Source: Pseudomonas crudilactis
GTDB lineage: Bacteria; Pseudomonadota; Gammaproteobacteria; Pseudomonadales; Pseudomonadaceae
Length of the DNA: 64,000 nt
Reading direction: 5' to 3'
Assembly: GCF_013433315.1 (NCBI RefSeq)
Contig: NZ_WXVV01000018.1
Span: forward strand, 62,001-126,000
Shown here: positions 11,611-20,045 of the stretch, one piece after another
How the letters are laid out: every line of letters begins with the position of its first letter
Numbering within the stretch: the first letter of the stretch is position 1
Made by a program: the position numbers and the translations under genes
The notes under the pieces: model-generated
What the model was told of the DNA's origin: nothing
Databases searched by the model: none
The model's input: only the letters and a program-made list of their open reading frames with translations

Positions 11611-12021
11611 ATGAATACTTTGCGCATGACCTTCGCCGCGCTCGGCCTGAGTGCTTTTTCAAGCCTGGCGCTGGCCGCTGGCAACCCACTGAGCGTGCAC
11701 GTGCTCAATCTGGAAAACGGCCTGCCGTCGCCGGGCATCAACGTGACGCTGGAGAAACACGTCGGCCAGGACTGGCAGCCACTGGCTCAGGGCACGACCA
11801 ATGAACAAGGGCGGATTGCCGAGCTGTTCCCGGCCAAACAGCCTTTTGAAGCAGGTGAATACCGCGTGGTGTTCAAGACCGGCGAGTACTTCAAGAAGGT
11901 CAAGCACGACACGTTCTTCCCGGAGATTCCGGTGATCTTCGAAGTGAAGCAAACCGATCAGCATTACCACATCCCGCTGCTGCTCAGCCCGTACGGCTTC
12001 TCGACCTATCGCGGTTCCTGA
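11611..12021 (+). CDS. hiuH: Periplasmic 5-hydroxyisourate hydrolase (transthyretin-like)
   Basis: This 136-residue protein has a signal peptide (1-22, cleavage near LALA-AGN) and a transthyretin-like domain. The family hallmarks are visible: SVHVLNLENGLPSPG at the N-terminus, TTNEQGRI in the middle and the C-terminal YRGS tetrapeptide that closes the active site. The enzyme hydrolyses 5-hydroxyisourate formed by urate oxidation. There are no purine-degradation genes nearby. It is paired with a CusR/HprR-type two-component system, the same neighbourhood as E. coli hiuH (yedX). The start is supported by AAGGAG. A role in an oxidative-stress response of the envelope is therefore more likely than bulk urate catabolism. 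Confidence 0.88.
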   Translation: MNTLRMTFAALGLSAFSSLALAAGNPLSVHVLNLENGLPSPGINVTLEKHVGQDWQPLAQGTTNEQGRIAELFPAKQPFEAGEYRVVFKTGEYFKKVKHDTFFPEIPVIFEVKQTDQHYHIPLLLSPYGFSTYRGS

Positions 12022-12039
12022 GCCCTACACAAATCCCCC

Positions 12040-12128
12040 TGTAGGAGTGAGCCTGCTCGCGATAGCAATCTGTCAGTTGATCAATCTGTGACTGACAGAC
12101 CGCTATCGCGAGCAGGCTCACTCCTACA
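12040..12128. repeat. REP-type inverted repeat (family A), nested hairpin
   Basis: Perfect 27-bp arms at 12040-12066 and 12102-12128. The 35-nt loop contains a second dyad, CTGTCAGT/ACTGACAG, so an extended cruciform is possible. It lies between the convergent hiuH and Crp/Fnr genes. Confidence 0.9.
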
Positions 12129-12146
12129 ATGGTTCGGTGTTAGATC

Positions 12147-12824
12147 CTAGATCGTGGCCAGGGCGCGCAACCGCGTGGCGTCGAGGATTTCGATTTCGCC
12201 ATACCCGAGCCCGATAATCCCCTGCCCCTGCAAATCCTTGAGAATCTGGTTGGTGGTCTGCCGCGACAGCGACAGCATCGACGCCAACTGCTCCTGCGGC
12301 AGTTGCAGTACCCGGCGTGGCGCGTCGAGTTCGCCGTAGCCTTCGGCGATCATCAGCAAGCGATGGGCCAGACGCGCCGGCGCTGGCAGCAGGCTCAGTT
12401 GTTCGAGGTTGATGAAGGCCAGGCGCAGTTTGTGGCTCATCAGCAGCGCCAGGTGTCGCCAGTACACCGGCTGCTCATCGAGCAGTTTCAGCAGCACCGC
12501 CTGCGGGATATTCAGCAACGTGCACGGCCCGACCGCATAGGCGTCATGGGTGCGCGGCTGGCCATCGAACAGGCAGATTTCACCAAACCAGTGCGGCGCT
12601 TCCACCAGACTCAGCAACGCTTCCTTACCCTGCTCACTCACCGCACCGATGCGCACGGCGCCATCAAGCACCGCGTACAAACCGCACGGCGCATCGCCGC
12701 GCTGAAACAGGCGCTGACCCGCCGTCAGCCGCCGCTCTCGGGCCGCCGCCAGCAAGCTATCCTGAAAGGACACAGGCAGATGACTGAACCACTGCCCGCT
12801 CATCAGCCGTGAACGAATTTGCAT
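12147..12824 (-). CDS. Crp/Fnr-family transcriptional regulator
   Basis: This 225-residue protein has a cyclic-nucleotide-binding-like beta-roll (about residues 10-120: RLFQRGDAPCGLYAVLDGAV and WFGEICLFDGQPRTH) and a C-terminal winged helix with recognition region LPQEQLASMLSLSRQTTNQI. The ATG at 12824 was chosen because CAGGAG precedes it by 6 nt; an upstream in-frame extension of 52 residues looks non-coding. It lacks the N-terminal cysteine cluster of oxygen-sensing Fnr. It is divergent, 84 nt apart, from the Mpo1-like gene, a possible target. The effector is unknown. Confidence 0.88.
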   Translation of the reverse strand: MQIRSRLMSGQWFSHLPVSFQDSLLAAARERRLTAGQRLFQRGDAPCGLYAVLDGAVRIGAVSEQGKEALLSLVEAPHWFGEICLFDGQPRTHDAYAVGPCTLLNIPQAVLLKLLDEQPVYWRHLALLMSHKLRLAFINLEQLSLLPAPARLAHRLLMIAEGYGELDAPRRVLQLPQEQLASMLSLSRQTTNQILKDLQGQGIIGLGYGEIEILDATRLRALATI

Positions 12825-12908
12825 AAACACTCCTGGATTGTCGCCTGCCTGACAGAGCGAACCCTGATCCCGAGGGATGATGTGATCAACCCTACCGGAG
12901 GAACAACA

Positions 12909-13433
12909 ATGAAAAGCCTCGTCGACCATCTCAGTCAATACGCTGCCTACCACCGCGATCCGCGCAACATCGCCAGCCACTTTATCGGCATTCCGCTGAT
13001 TGTGGTGGCGGTGGCGGTTTTGTTGTCGCGGCCAGAATGGTCGCTGGGCGGGTTGTGGATATCTCCAGCCGTGATCGTGGCGCTGGCCTCGGCGTGGTTT
13101 TATCTGCGTCTTGAGGTGAAGTTGGGCGTGCTGATGGCCGTACTGATGAGCTTATCCGTCTGGGCCGGGCACGTGCTGGCGCAGCAGAGCACGATGGTCT
13201 GGTTGAGCAGCGGGCTGGCGATGTTTGTCGTTGGCTGGGTGATCCAGTTTGTCGGGCATCACTATGAAGGGCGCAAACCGGCGTTTGTCGATGATGTCTC
13301 GGGGCTGATTGTCGGGCCGTTGTTTGTCGTGGCCGAGGTGGCGTTCATGCTCGGGATGCGACTCGAATTGAAGGAGCAGATCGAGGCGCGGGCCGGAGTT
13401 GTGCGGGTCAATCCGAATCGTGCGGCTGTCTAA
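12909..13433 (+). CDS. Mpo1-like (DUF962/YGL010w) membrane protein
   Basis: This 174-residue protein has several hydrophobic segments (about 28-45, 50-68, 72-90, 98-118). The DUF962 histidines lie in YHRDPRNIASHFIGIPLI near the N-terminus and FVGHHYEGRKPAF near residue 120. In yeast, Mpo1 is an Fe(II) dioxygenase that alpha-oxidises 2-hydroxy fatty acids; bacterial homologues are assumed to act on lipids. The ATG at 12909 follows CGGAGG and is preferred to upstream alternatives that overlap the divergent promoter. The only neighbour link is the divergent Crp/Fnr gene. Confidence 0.83.
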   Translation: MKSLVDHLSQYAAYHRDPRNIASHFIGIPLIVVAVAVLLSRPEWSLGGLWISPAVIVALASAWFYLRLEVKLGVLMAVLMSLSVWAGHVLAQQSTMVWLSSGLAMFVVGWVIQFVGHHYEGRKPAFVDDVSGLIVGPLFVVAEVAFMLGMRLELKEQIEARAGVVRVNPNRAAV

Positions 13434-13440
13434 ATCACAT

Positions 13441-13530
13441 TCGCGAGCAAGCTCGCTCCCACAGTGGACTGGTGCTGAACACAAACTTCATGTCTGACCG
13501 AATTCCCTGTGGGAGCGAGCTTGCTCGCGA
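13441..13530. repeat. REP-type inverted repeat (family A')
   Basis: Arms of 23 bp at 13441-13463 and 13508-13530 use the variant core GCGAGCAAGCTCGCTCCCAC. It lies between the convergent Mpo1-like gene and cysA. Confidence 0.9.
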
Positions 13531-13541
13531 AGCTTTTGATC

Positions 13542-14531
13542 TTAAAGGCTGGCGACTTTCTGCCAGACCTTCGGCTTGAAGAACAGGGTCTCCCCCTTGG
13601 CCAAGCCGATCAGGCTATCGTGGTCTTTCACCACTTCGGCCTCGATCAAATCAGTCTGCCCTTCAACTTTCAACGTCACCCGCGTAGTCGCGCCCAGCGG
13701 TCGAATATCACGCACCTCAGCCGCATGGTGATCTTCCAGCTCATGCTTGGACAACGACACCTCATGCGGGCGGAACAGCACGTGATTGTCGTCGCTCAGC
13801 AGCAAACGGTTCGAATCACCGAGGAAGTGATAAACGAAATCGCTGGCCGGGTTTTCGTAGACGTCGCCCGGTGAACCAATCTGCTCGATCACGCCCTTGT
13901 TCATCACCACAATGCGGTCAGCAACTTCCATCGCTTCTTCCTGGTCGTGGGTCACGAACACCGACGTCAGGTTGATGTCTTCGTGCAACCGCGCCAGCCA
14001 GCGGCGCAGCTCTTTACGTACCTTGGCATCAAGGGCGCCGAACGGCTCATCGAGCAGCAACACTTTCGGCTCGACCGCCAAGGCACGCGCCAAAGCAATC
14101 CGCTGACGCTGACCACCAGACAATTGCTCCGGATAACGATCCGACAACCAATCCAGCTGCACCATGTTCAGCAACTCATGAACCTTGACCGCAATCTGGC
14201 TTTCGCTCGGGCGCTGGTTTTTCGGTTTCATGCGCAGGCCGAACGCGACGTTGTCGAACACGGTCATGTGGCGGAACAAAGCGTAGTGCTGGAACACGAA
14301 ACCGACGTTGCGATCACGCACGTCGTGGCCGGAAACGTCTTCACCGTGGAAAACGATATTGCCGTTATCCGGGGTTTCCAGACCAGCGATGATCCGCAGC
14401 AGCGTGGTCTTGCCGCAGCCCGAGGGGCCGAGCAGCGCGACCAGTTCACCGCTGTGGATATCCAGGCTGATGTTGTCCAGCGCCTTGAACGCATTGAAAT
14501 TCTTGCTGACGTTACGCACTTCGATCGACAT
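13542..14531 (-). CDS. cysA: Sulfate/thiosulfate ABC importer ATP-binding protein
   Basis: This 329-residue ABC ATPase has Walker [10 protein letters not shown] (about residue 36), signature [15 protein letters not shown], Walker [13 protein letters not shown] and switch His in [17 protein letters not shown]-terminal TOBE-like domain (about 240-329: [12 protein letters not shown]) is typical of CysA. It drives uptake of sulfate or thiosulfate through CysT/CysW with Sbp. It is the last gene of sbp-cysT-cysW-cysA, separated from cysW by 3 nt, and the start has GAGGAA upstream. Confidence 0.95.
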   Translation of the reverse strand: MSIEVRNVSKNFNAFKALDNISLDIHSGELVALLGPSGCGKTTLLRIIAGLETPDNGNIVFHGEDVSGHDVRDRNVGFVFQHYALFRHMTVFDNVAFGLRMKPKNQRPSESQIAVKVHELLNMVQLDWLSDRYPEQLSGGQRQRIALARALAVEPKVLLLDEPFGALDAKVRKELRRWLARLHEDINLTSVFVTHDQEEAMEVADRIVVMNKGVIEQIGSPGDVYENPASDFVYHFLGDSNRLLLSDDNHVLFRPHEVSLSKHELEDHHAAEVRDIRPLGATTRVTLKVEGQTDLIEAEVVKDHDSLIGLAKGETLFFKPKVWQKVASL

Positions 14532-14534
14532 GAA

Positions 14535-15407
14535 TTATTCCTCCGCGGCGCTGGCGCGCAGGCGGTTGATACGGTTTTCGCTCCACTGCTTGAGCAGCAG
14601 GATGAAGAGCGCCAGGATCAGCAACAGGCTCGCCACGGCGAACGCGGCCACGTGGTTGTATTCGTTGTAGAGGATCTCGACGTGCAGCGGCAAGGTGTTG
14701 GTCACCCCGCGAATGTGCCCGGACACCACCGACACCGCACCGAATTCACCCATGGCTCGCGCGGTACACAGCACCACGCCATAGATCAGGCCCCACTTGA
14801 TGTTCGGCACAGTGACATGCCAGAACATCTGCCAGCCATTGGCGCCGAGCAGACGCGCGGCTTCTTCTTCCTGCGTGCCTTGTTCCTGCATCAGCGGAAT
14901 CAGTTCACGCGCCACGAACGGCACGGTGACGAAAATCGTCGCCAGTACGATGCCCGGCAGGGCGAAGACGATCTGGATGTCGTGATCCTGCAACCACGGC
15001 CCGAACAGGCCTTGCGCGCCAAACATCAGCACGTAGACCAGACCGGCGATCACCGGCGACACCGAGAACGGCAGGTCGATCAGCGTCACCAGCATGCTCT
15101 TGCCACGGAACGAGTATTTGCTCACGCACCACGCCGCGCTGACGCCGAACACCAGGTTCAGCGGCACCGAAATTAGCACGGCGAACACGGTGAGTTTCAG
15201 TGCCGACAGTGCGTCCGGTTCAAAGATCGCGGTGAAAAATGCGCCGAGGCCATTCTTCAACCCCTGCGATACGACGATGAACAACGGCAGCAGCAGAAAC
15301 AGGAAAAAAACCAGCCAGCCAAGACCGATCAGGACTCTGCGCGATGTGGCACTGCCACGCCGTGCAGCGTTGGCCGAAGAGGCGGCCGCAATAGACGATT
15401 GGGACAT
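14535..15407 (-). CDS. cysW: Sulfate ABC transporter permease CysW
   Basis: This 290-residue inner-membrane protein has six predicted membrane segments. The EAA-type cytoplasmic loop reads [20 protein letters not shown] (about 188-207), followed by [17 protein letters not shown], a hallmark of CysW. It pairs with CysT to form the sulfate channel. It starts 13 nt after the cysT stop and ends 3 nt before cysA. The start is preceded by AAGGAGG. Confidence 0.95.
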   Translation of the reverse strand: MSQSSIAAASSANAARRGSATSRRVLIGLGWLVFFLFLLLPLFIVVSQGLKNGLGAFFTAIFEPDALSALKLTVFAVLISVPLNLVFGVSAAWCVSKYSFRGKSMLVTLIDLPFSVSPVIAGLVYVLMFGAQGLFGPWLQDHDIQIVFALPGIVLATIFVTVPFVARELIPLMQEQGTQEEEAARLLGANGWQMFWHVTVPNIKWGLIYGVVLCTARAMGEFGAVSVVSGHIRGVTNTLPLHVEILYNEYNHVAAFAVASLLLILALFILLLKQWSENRINRLRASAAEE

Positions 15408-15420
15408 GGTTCGCGCCTCC

Positions 15421-16239
15421 TTATGGGGTTTCGATGCGCCGCTGCAGCAAGTTGATCAGCAGCAACAGGACGAAGGAAACCACCAGCATCAGCACGCCGA
15501 TGGCAGTGGCCCCGGTGTAATCGTATTGGTCGAGTTTGACCATGATCAGCAGCGGAAGAATCTCGGTTTTCATCGGCATGTTGCCGGCAATGAAAATCAC
15601 CGAACCGTACTCGCCGACGCCACGGGCGAACGCCAAGGCAAAACCGGTCAGCCAGGCGGGCAGCAGCGCGGGCACGAGGATGTGGCGGAACACCTGCAAG
15701 GGCTTCGCACCAAGGCACGCGGCAGCTTCTTCGACTTCACGAGGTATGTCGGCCAGCACCGGTTGCACCGTGCGCACCACGAACGGCAGCGTGACGAAGG
15801 TCAGCGCCAAAGTGATACCCAGTGGGGTGTAAGCGATTTTGAAACCGAGGTCGGCAGCGAATTGCCCAACCAGACCGGCCGGCGCGTACAGCGCGGTCAA
15901 CGCGATACCGGCCACGGCTGTCGGCAGGGCGAACGGCAGATCGATCATCGCGTCGATCACCTTGCGCCCCGGGAAGGTGTAGCGCACCAGCACCCACGCC
16001 AGCAATGTGCCGATGATGCCGTTGATGATCGCCGCACACAGCGCGGTGCCGAAGCTCAGCTTCAACGCGGCCAGCACCCGTGGTGCGGAAATGATCGCCC
16101 AGAACTGATCCCAGGTGAGTTGGGCGGCGTGGACGAACATCGCCGCCAGCGGGATAAGCACAATCAGGCTGAGGTACACCAAGGTGTAGCCCAGCGTCAG
16201 CCCGAAGCCGGGTATGACGGGGGAGATACGACGCGACAT
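15421..16239 (-). CDS. cysT: Sulfate ABC transporter permease CysT
   Basis: This 272-residue permease subunit (also called CysU) has membrane segments at about 12-32, 58-82, 96-118, 132-152, 185-205 and 240-262. Conserved loops include [20 protein letters not shown] (EAA loop) and [22 protein letters not shown] precedes the start. It is separated from the upstream sbp gene by 173 nt that holds a large REP hairpin, so expression relative to sbp may be attenuated at that point. Confidence 0.95.
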   Translation of the reverse strand: MSRRISPVIPGFGLTLGYTLVYLSLIVLIPLAAMFVHAAQLTWDQFWAIISAPRVLAALKLSFGTALCAAIINGIIGTLLAWVLVRYTFPGRKVIDAMIDLPFALPTAVAGIALTALYAPAGLVGQFAADLGFKIAYTPLGITLALTFVTLPFVVRTVQPVLADIPREVEEAAACLGAKPLQVFRHILVPALLPAWLTGFALAFARGVGEYGSVIFIAGNMPMKTEILPLLIMVKLDQYDYTGATAIGVLMLVVSFVLLLLINLLQRRIETP

Positions 16240-16277
16240 AAAAGTCCTTGGTTAAAAAGCATTCCGCTGAACGCACC

Positions 16278-16370
16278 AATGTGGGAGCGAGCTTGCTCGC
16301 GAAGAGGGAGTATCAGTCAACTCTACGTCGTCTGACACTCCGCTTTCGCGAGCAAGCTCGCTCCCACATT
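16278..16370. repeat. REP-type inverted repeat (family A') inside the sulfate-transport operon
   Basis: Perfect 26-bp arms at 16278-16303 and 16345-16370. It sits between sbp and cysT, within what is otherwise one transcription unit. Intra-operonic REP elements commonly protect the upstream mRNA and lower downstream expression, which would favour binding protein over permease. Confidence 0.9.
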
Positions 16371-16412
16371 TTCCGCGCCTGGCTTCAGGCTTGATGTGTG
16401 GCTGAAGTCAGA

Positions 16413-17426
16413 TTACTGCGCCTGATAAATCTGGTCGAACACGCCACCGTCGTTGAAGAATTTCGGTTGCGCGGTTTTCCAGCCGCCGAAGTCTTTGTCG
16501 ATGGTCACCAGATCGAGTTTCGGGAACTGCTGGGCGTACTTCGCGGCCACGTCCTTGTCACGTGGACGGTAGAAGTTCTTCGCGGCGATTTCCTGACCGG
16601 CCGGGCTGTACAGATGCTTCAGGTAGGCTTCGGCGATCTGCTCGTTGCCCTTCTTCTCGGCGTTCTTGTCGACCACCGCCACTGGCGGCTCGGCGAGGAT
16701 CGACAGCGAAGGCACAACGATGTCGAACTTGTCAGCGCCGCCATCTTCTTTCAGCGCCAGGAACGCTTCGTTTTCCCAGGCCAGCAACACGTCACCCTGC
16801 CCGTTGTTGACGAAGGTAATGGTCGAACCGCGTGCACCGGTGTCGAGGATCGGTACGTGCTTGAACAGGGTCTGCACATATTCTTTGGCTTTGGTTTCGT
16901 CACCGCCGTTGGCTTTCAGGCCATAGGCCCACGCGGCGAGGAAGTTCCAGCGCGCACCGCCGGAGGTTTTCGGGTTCGGGGTAATCACCGAGACGTCGTT
17001 CTTGACCAGATCGCCCCAGTCCTTGATGCCTTTCGGGTTGCCCTTGCGTACCAGGAAGACGATGGTCGAGGTGTACGGCGTGCTCGCTTCCGGCAGACGC
17101 TTCTGCCAGTCGGCGGGCAGGGTCTTGCCGAGTTTGGCGATTTCGTCGATGTCGCCAGCCAGCGCCAGAGTCACTACGTCAGCGCGCAGACCGTCGATGA
17201 CCGCGCGGCCCTGCTTGCCCGAACCACCGTGGGATTGCTGGATTTTCACAGTGTCGCCGGCGTGATCTTTCTGCCAGAACTTGATGAATTCAGCGTTGTA
17301 GTCCTGATACAGCTCGCGCGTCGGGTCATACGACACGTTGAGCAGTTCGTAATCCTTGGCAACCGCGGAACCGGCAAACACAGCGCTGGCCAGGGCGGCC
17401 AAAGCGTAACGGCGAATCGACGACAT
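16413..17426 (-). CDS. sbp: Periplasmic sulfate-binding protein
   Basis: This 337-residue protein has a signal peptide (1-23, cleavage after GSAVA). The mature N-terminus [20 protein letters not shown] and the motif [20 protein letters not shown] are the sulfate-binding-protein signatures. [21 protein letters not shown] contributes further anion-binding residues. It delivers sulfate to CysT/CysW/CysA. A small OscA gene precedes it, with a REP hairpin in the gap. Confidence 0.95.
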   Translation of the reverse strand: MSSIRRYALAALASAVFAGSAVAKDYELLNVSYDPTRELYQDYNAEFIKFWQKDHAGDTVKIQQSHGGSGKQGRAVIDGLRADVVTLALAGDIDEIAKLGKTLPADWQKRLPEASTPYTSTIVFLVRKGNPKGIKDWGDLVKNDVSVITPNPKTSGGARWNFLAAWAYGLKANGGDETKAKEYVQTLFKHVPILDTGARGSTITFVNNGQGDVLLAWENEAFLALKEDGGADKFDIVVPSLSILAEPPVAVVDKNAEKKGNEQIAEAYLKHLYSPAGQEIAAKNFYRPRDKDVAAKYAQQFPKLDLVTIDKDFGGWKTAQPKFFNDGGVFDQIYQAQ

Positions 17427-17493
17427 GGTGAAAGCTCCTGGAATTCTGGTGGTGACTTTTTCTTATGTGTTTCGGAAATCGTGTTGCCGGTTC

Positions 17494-17560
17494 AAAGATC
17501 GCAGCCTTCGGCAGCTCCTACATGAATCCCCCGTAGGAGCTGCCGCAGGCTGCGATCTTT
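17494..17560. repeat. REP-type inverted repeat (family B)
   Basis: Arms of 28 bp at 17494-17521 and 17533-17560 carry one mismatch and the core GATCGCAGCC-TCGGCAGCT. It abuts the oscA stop codon and separates oscA from sbp. Confidence 0.88.
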
Positions 17561-17742
17561 TAGCCCGGTTGTTTACCCGGTTGCTGCAAACGGAATTTCT
17601 CTTTGCGTTCGATCTGCACGACTTGCGCGTTGTGCACAGTGATTTCCACCGCGCCGAAACGCAGATCGCGCAGGGCGCTCTGGATTTCACGCAAGATGGT
17701 GCTTTCGTCCTGACCGTCAACGCTGCGAAGGGATGCGCTCAT
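17560..17742 (-). CDS. oscA: OscA/YezD-like small protein (DUF2292)
   Basis: This 60-residue protein has the compact DUF2292 pattern: ILREIQSALRDLRFGAVEIT, then VHNAQVVQIERKEKFRLQ. OscA was described in Pseudomonas as needed for organosulfur use and for chromate tolerance under sulfur limitation. It is encoded just upstream of the sulfate-binding protein gene, exactly as here. The ATG at 17742 has AGGAG 7 nt upstream; an earlier in-frame start would overlap the promoter. The molecular function is unknown. The location places it first in the oscA-sbp-cysTWA unit. Confidence 0.85.
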   Translation of the reverse strand: MSASLRSVDGQDESTILREIQSALRDLRFGAVEITVHNAQVVQIERKEKFRLQQPGKQPG

Positions 17743-17804
17743 GGTGCTGCTCCTTTGAATGGGATTTGCCTGGCAGTGGGCGGCACTGCGTTCGGCGTAG
17801 GAGC

Positions 17805-17849
17805 AATATAAGAGAGGCACGGATATTCTTAAAAAGACTATTTAAGAAT
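17805..17849 (-). promoter_or_regulatory. Putative oscA promoter with perfect inverted repeat
   Basis: On the minus strand TTAAGA (17827-17832) and TATATT (17805-17810) are 16 bp apart and form a plausible -35/-10 pair. The -35 overlaps a perfect inverted repeat, ATTCTTAAA-N7-TTTAAGAAT, at 17825-17849. Its arms are 9 bp and its spacing suits a dimeric or LysR-type regulator such as CysB. This is a prediction; the transcription start is not known. Confidence 0.6.
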
Positions 17850-17873
17850 GTTTATATAACTGAAAAACTGATC

Positions 17874-17964
17874 GTTCCCACGCGCAGCAAAGGAATGCCG
17901 CCGGCGGCGCTCTGCGCCGCGATTTTGGGCCGACGCAGGGCGTGCCTTTGCTGCGCGCAGGAAC
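17874..17964. repeat. GTTCCCACGC-type imperfect inverted repeat
   Basis: An imperfect dyad reads GTTCCCACGCGCAGCAAAGG on the left and CCTTTGCTGCGCGCAGGAAC on the right, with a GC-rich middle that can fold further (CGGCGGCGCTCTGCGCCGC). It resembles a dispersed Pseudomonas intergenic repeat distinct from the REP families. It lies between the oscA promoter and the end of the GGDEF/EAL gene. Confidence 0.7.
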
Positions 17965-17979
17965 AAGTTTGAGCCTGCC

Positions 17980-19911
17980 TTAGCCAATCAACGGTGCGCT
18001 CGTCCAATCTATCTCCTGCGCCGGACTCGGCCGCCCAAACCAATACCCTTGCCCCAGATCGCATTCCTGCTCAAGCAGAAACGCCGCCTGCTCAACCTGT
18101 TCAATACCCTCGGCATGCACCTGCATGCCCATGCTCCGGGCCAGCGCGATGATCACCCGGACAATCGCCGCGTCGTCCTCATCCCACGGCAAACCTGCAA
18201 CAAATCCCTGATCGATCTTCAGCTTCTGCACCGGCAAACGCTTGAGCCGCAACAGCGACGAATAACCCGTGCCGAAATCATCAATGGCCAGGCGAATCCC
18301 CAGCTCACGCAAACGGTGCATCTGCTCCAGCGCCACCTCCGGATCATCCATCACCGCGCTCTCGGTGACTTCCAGCTCCAGGTAGGCCGGATCCAGCCCA
18401 GTATCGCGCAGCACCTGCGCCACTTGTTGATACAGCTCACGACGAGCGAACAATCGTGACGAAACATTCACCGCGACAAACGACAGCACGATTCCGGCCT
18501 GCTGCCACTGGCACATTTGTCGACACGCCTGCTGCATCACCCAGGCGTCGATTTCGGCGATCAACCCGGTGCGTTCAGCGATCGGAATGAACTCCGCCGG
18601 CGAGACCAGACCACGCACCGGATGCTGCCAGCGCACCAACGCTTCGACGCCAATCAGGCGGCTGGTTTTCAAGTCATGCACGGGCTGGTAGTAAACCCGC
18701 AGTTCCTGCTGCTCAAGCGCGCGACGCAGCTCGAAAGCGATTTCCACCCGTTGCTGGGCGTGGGCGGTAAGTTCTTCGGTGTACAAGGCGTACCCGTTAC
18801 GGCCGCTGCTCTTGGCCTTGAACAGCGCCGCGTCGGCATTGCGCAACAGTTGCTCGGCGCTTAGCGCGTCGCTGGGGAACAGGCTGATGCCGAGGCTGGC
18901 GTTGATGAACAACTGATTGCCATCAATGCTGAACGGCTCCTTCAGCGCATCGAGAATACGTTGCGCCAGCGCTGCTGCCTGCACCGGCTGAGGACAACTC
19001 TCTGCCAACACCGCGAACTCGTCGCCGCCCAGCCGCGCCAGGGTAATGCCGGGGCCAAACAGTTCTTGCAGGCGCGCTGCTACTGCCTTGAGCAAGCGAT
19101 CGCCGATGTTATGTCCGAGGCTGTCGTTGATCATTTTGAAGTGATCGAGATCCAGCATCAGCAATGCACAGCCGCGCTTGTGATTTTGCGCCGAGGCCAG
19201 CGCCTGTTCGGCGCGGTCGCTGAACAGCAGACGATTGGGCAGATCCGTCAGCGGGTCGTGGTGCGCGAGGTGTTTGAGCTCATGCTCGGAATCCTTGATC
19301 GCACTGATATCGGAGAACACCGCGACATAGTGGCTGAGCCGGCCCTGATCATCGTGAATAATCCGAATGGTCTGCCACTGTGGATAAATCTCGCCGCTTT
19401 TTCGGCGATTCCAGATTTCACCGCTCCATTCGCCCTGCGACTCAAGGGTGGCAAACATTGCCTGATAGAAACCTGGCGGATGATGGCCGGATTTGAACAG
19501 ACTCGGCTGCTGCCCAATGACTTCTTCACGCTGATAACCGGTGATCTCCATGAACGCGCGATTGACGTGCACGATCAGCCCATGATGGTTGGTCACCAAC
19601 ACGCCTTCGCGGGTGCAATCAAATACCGCCGCGGCCTGACGCAAGCGTTCGCGATCGACATGGCGCTCGCGCAACCGTGCACCGATTCCGAGAAACGTGC
19701 ACAAACGCGCTCGCGCAAGAAAAATCAGCCCGGCGCTGAGTGCCGCAAAGAAGTAACCGTTGATCAGTTGCCATCGGGCAAGATCGACGGAGTTATCGAA
19801 GAAATTGTTTAATAAATGATCAGTGCCTTGCAGCCAGACAGCGGCAAGCACGAGATAGAGCAGCGCTGCACGCAATGCATCGCGGTAAGTGGCAGGCATT
19901 CGGCTGTCCAT
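17980..19911 (-). CDS. Membrane PAS-GGDEF-EAL protein (c-di-GMP turnover)
   Basis: This 643-residue protein has two transmembrane segments (about 12-30 and 50-70), a PAS domain (about 90-205; VFDCTREGVLVTNHHGLIVHVN to WQTIRIIHDDQGRLSHYVAV), GGDEF (about 215-375) and EAL (about 390-640). The GGDEF motif is intact (RLGGDEFAVL) but no RxxD inhibitory site precedes it. EAL residues are intact (VEALVRWQHP, AVNVSSRLF, DDFGTGYSSL). Both synthesis and hydrolysis of cyclic-di-GMP are possible, and the complete EAL domain suggests phosphodiesterase activity. The gene sits between oscA and desA, an order I recall from P. aeruginosa (PA0284-PA0286). The start is at 19911 or the ATG 12 nt downstream. Confidence 0.9.
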   Translation of the reverse strand: MDSRMPATYRDALRAALLYLVLAAVWLQGTDHLLNNFFDNSVDLARWQLINGYFFAALSAGLIFLARARLCTFLGIGARLRERHVDRERLRQAAAVFDCTREGVLVTNHHGLIVHVNRAFMEITGYQREEVIGQQPSLFKSGHHPPGFYQAMFATLESQGEWSGEIWNRRKSGEIYPQWQTIRIIHDDQGRLSHYVAVFSDISAIKDSEHELKHLAHHDPLTDLPNRLLFSDRAEQALASAQNHKRGCALLMLDLDHFKMINDSLGHNIGDRLLKAVAARLQELFGPGITLARLGGDEFAVLAESCPQPVQAAALAQRILDALKEPFSIDGNQLFINASLGISLFPSDALSAEQLLRNADAALFKAKSSGRNGYALYTEELTAHAQQRVEIAFELRRALEQQELRVYYQPVHDLKTSRLIGVEALVRWQHPVRGLVSPAEFIPIAERTGLIAEIDAWVMQQACRQMCQWQQAGIVLSFVAVNVSSRLFARRELYQQVAQVLRDTGLDPAYLELEVTESAVMDDPEVALEQMHRLRELGIRLAIDDFGTGYSSLLRLKRLPVQKLKIDQGFVAGLPWDEDDAAIVRVIIALARSMGMQVHAEGIEQVEQAAFLLEQECDLGQGYWFGRPSPAQEIDWTSAPLIG

Positions 19912-20045
19912 GTCCCTACAAAAAGGTTGGAATTATAGGTCAAGAAACATCCAGCGACTCTTATCTGAAAGGGCGACTGGTTTTATCTGTGTGCTTGGTG
20001 ATAATGCAACGGCTGTTTTTATCTTTATCGAGGGCCCTATAGCCT

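Noticed and set aside
13947-16335. Long plus-strand frames opposite cysA/cysW/cysT
   Set aside because: Low-complexity His/Gln/Arg-rich shadows of the conserved sulfate-transport genes.
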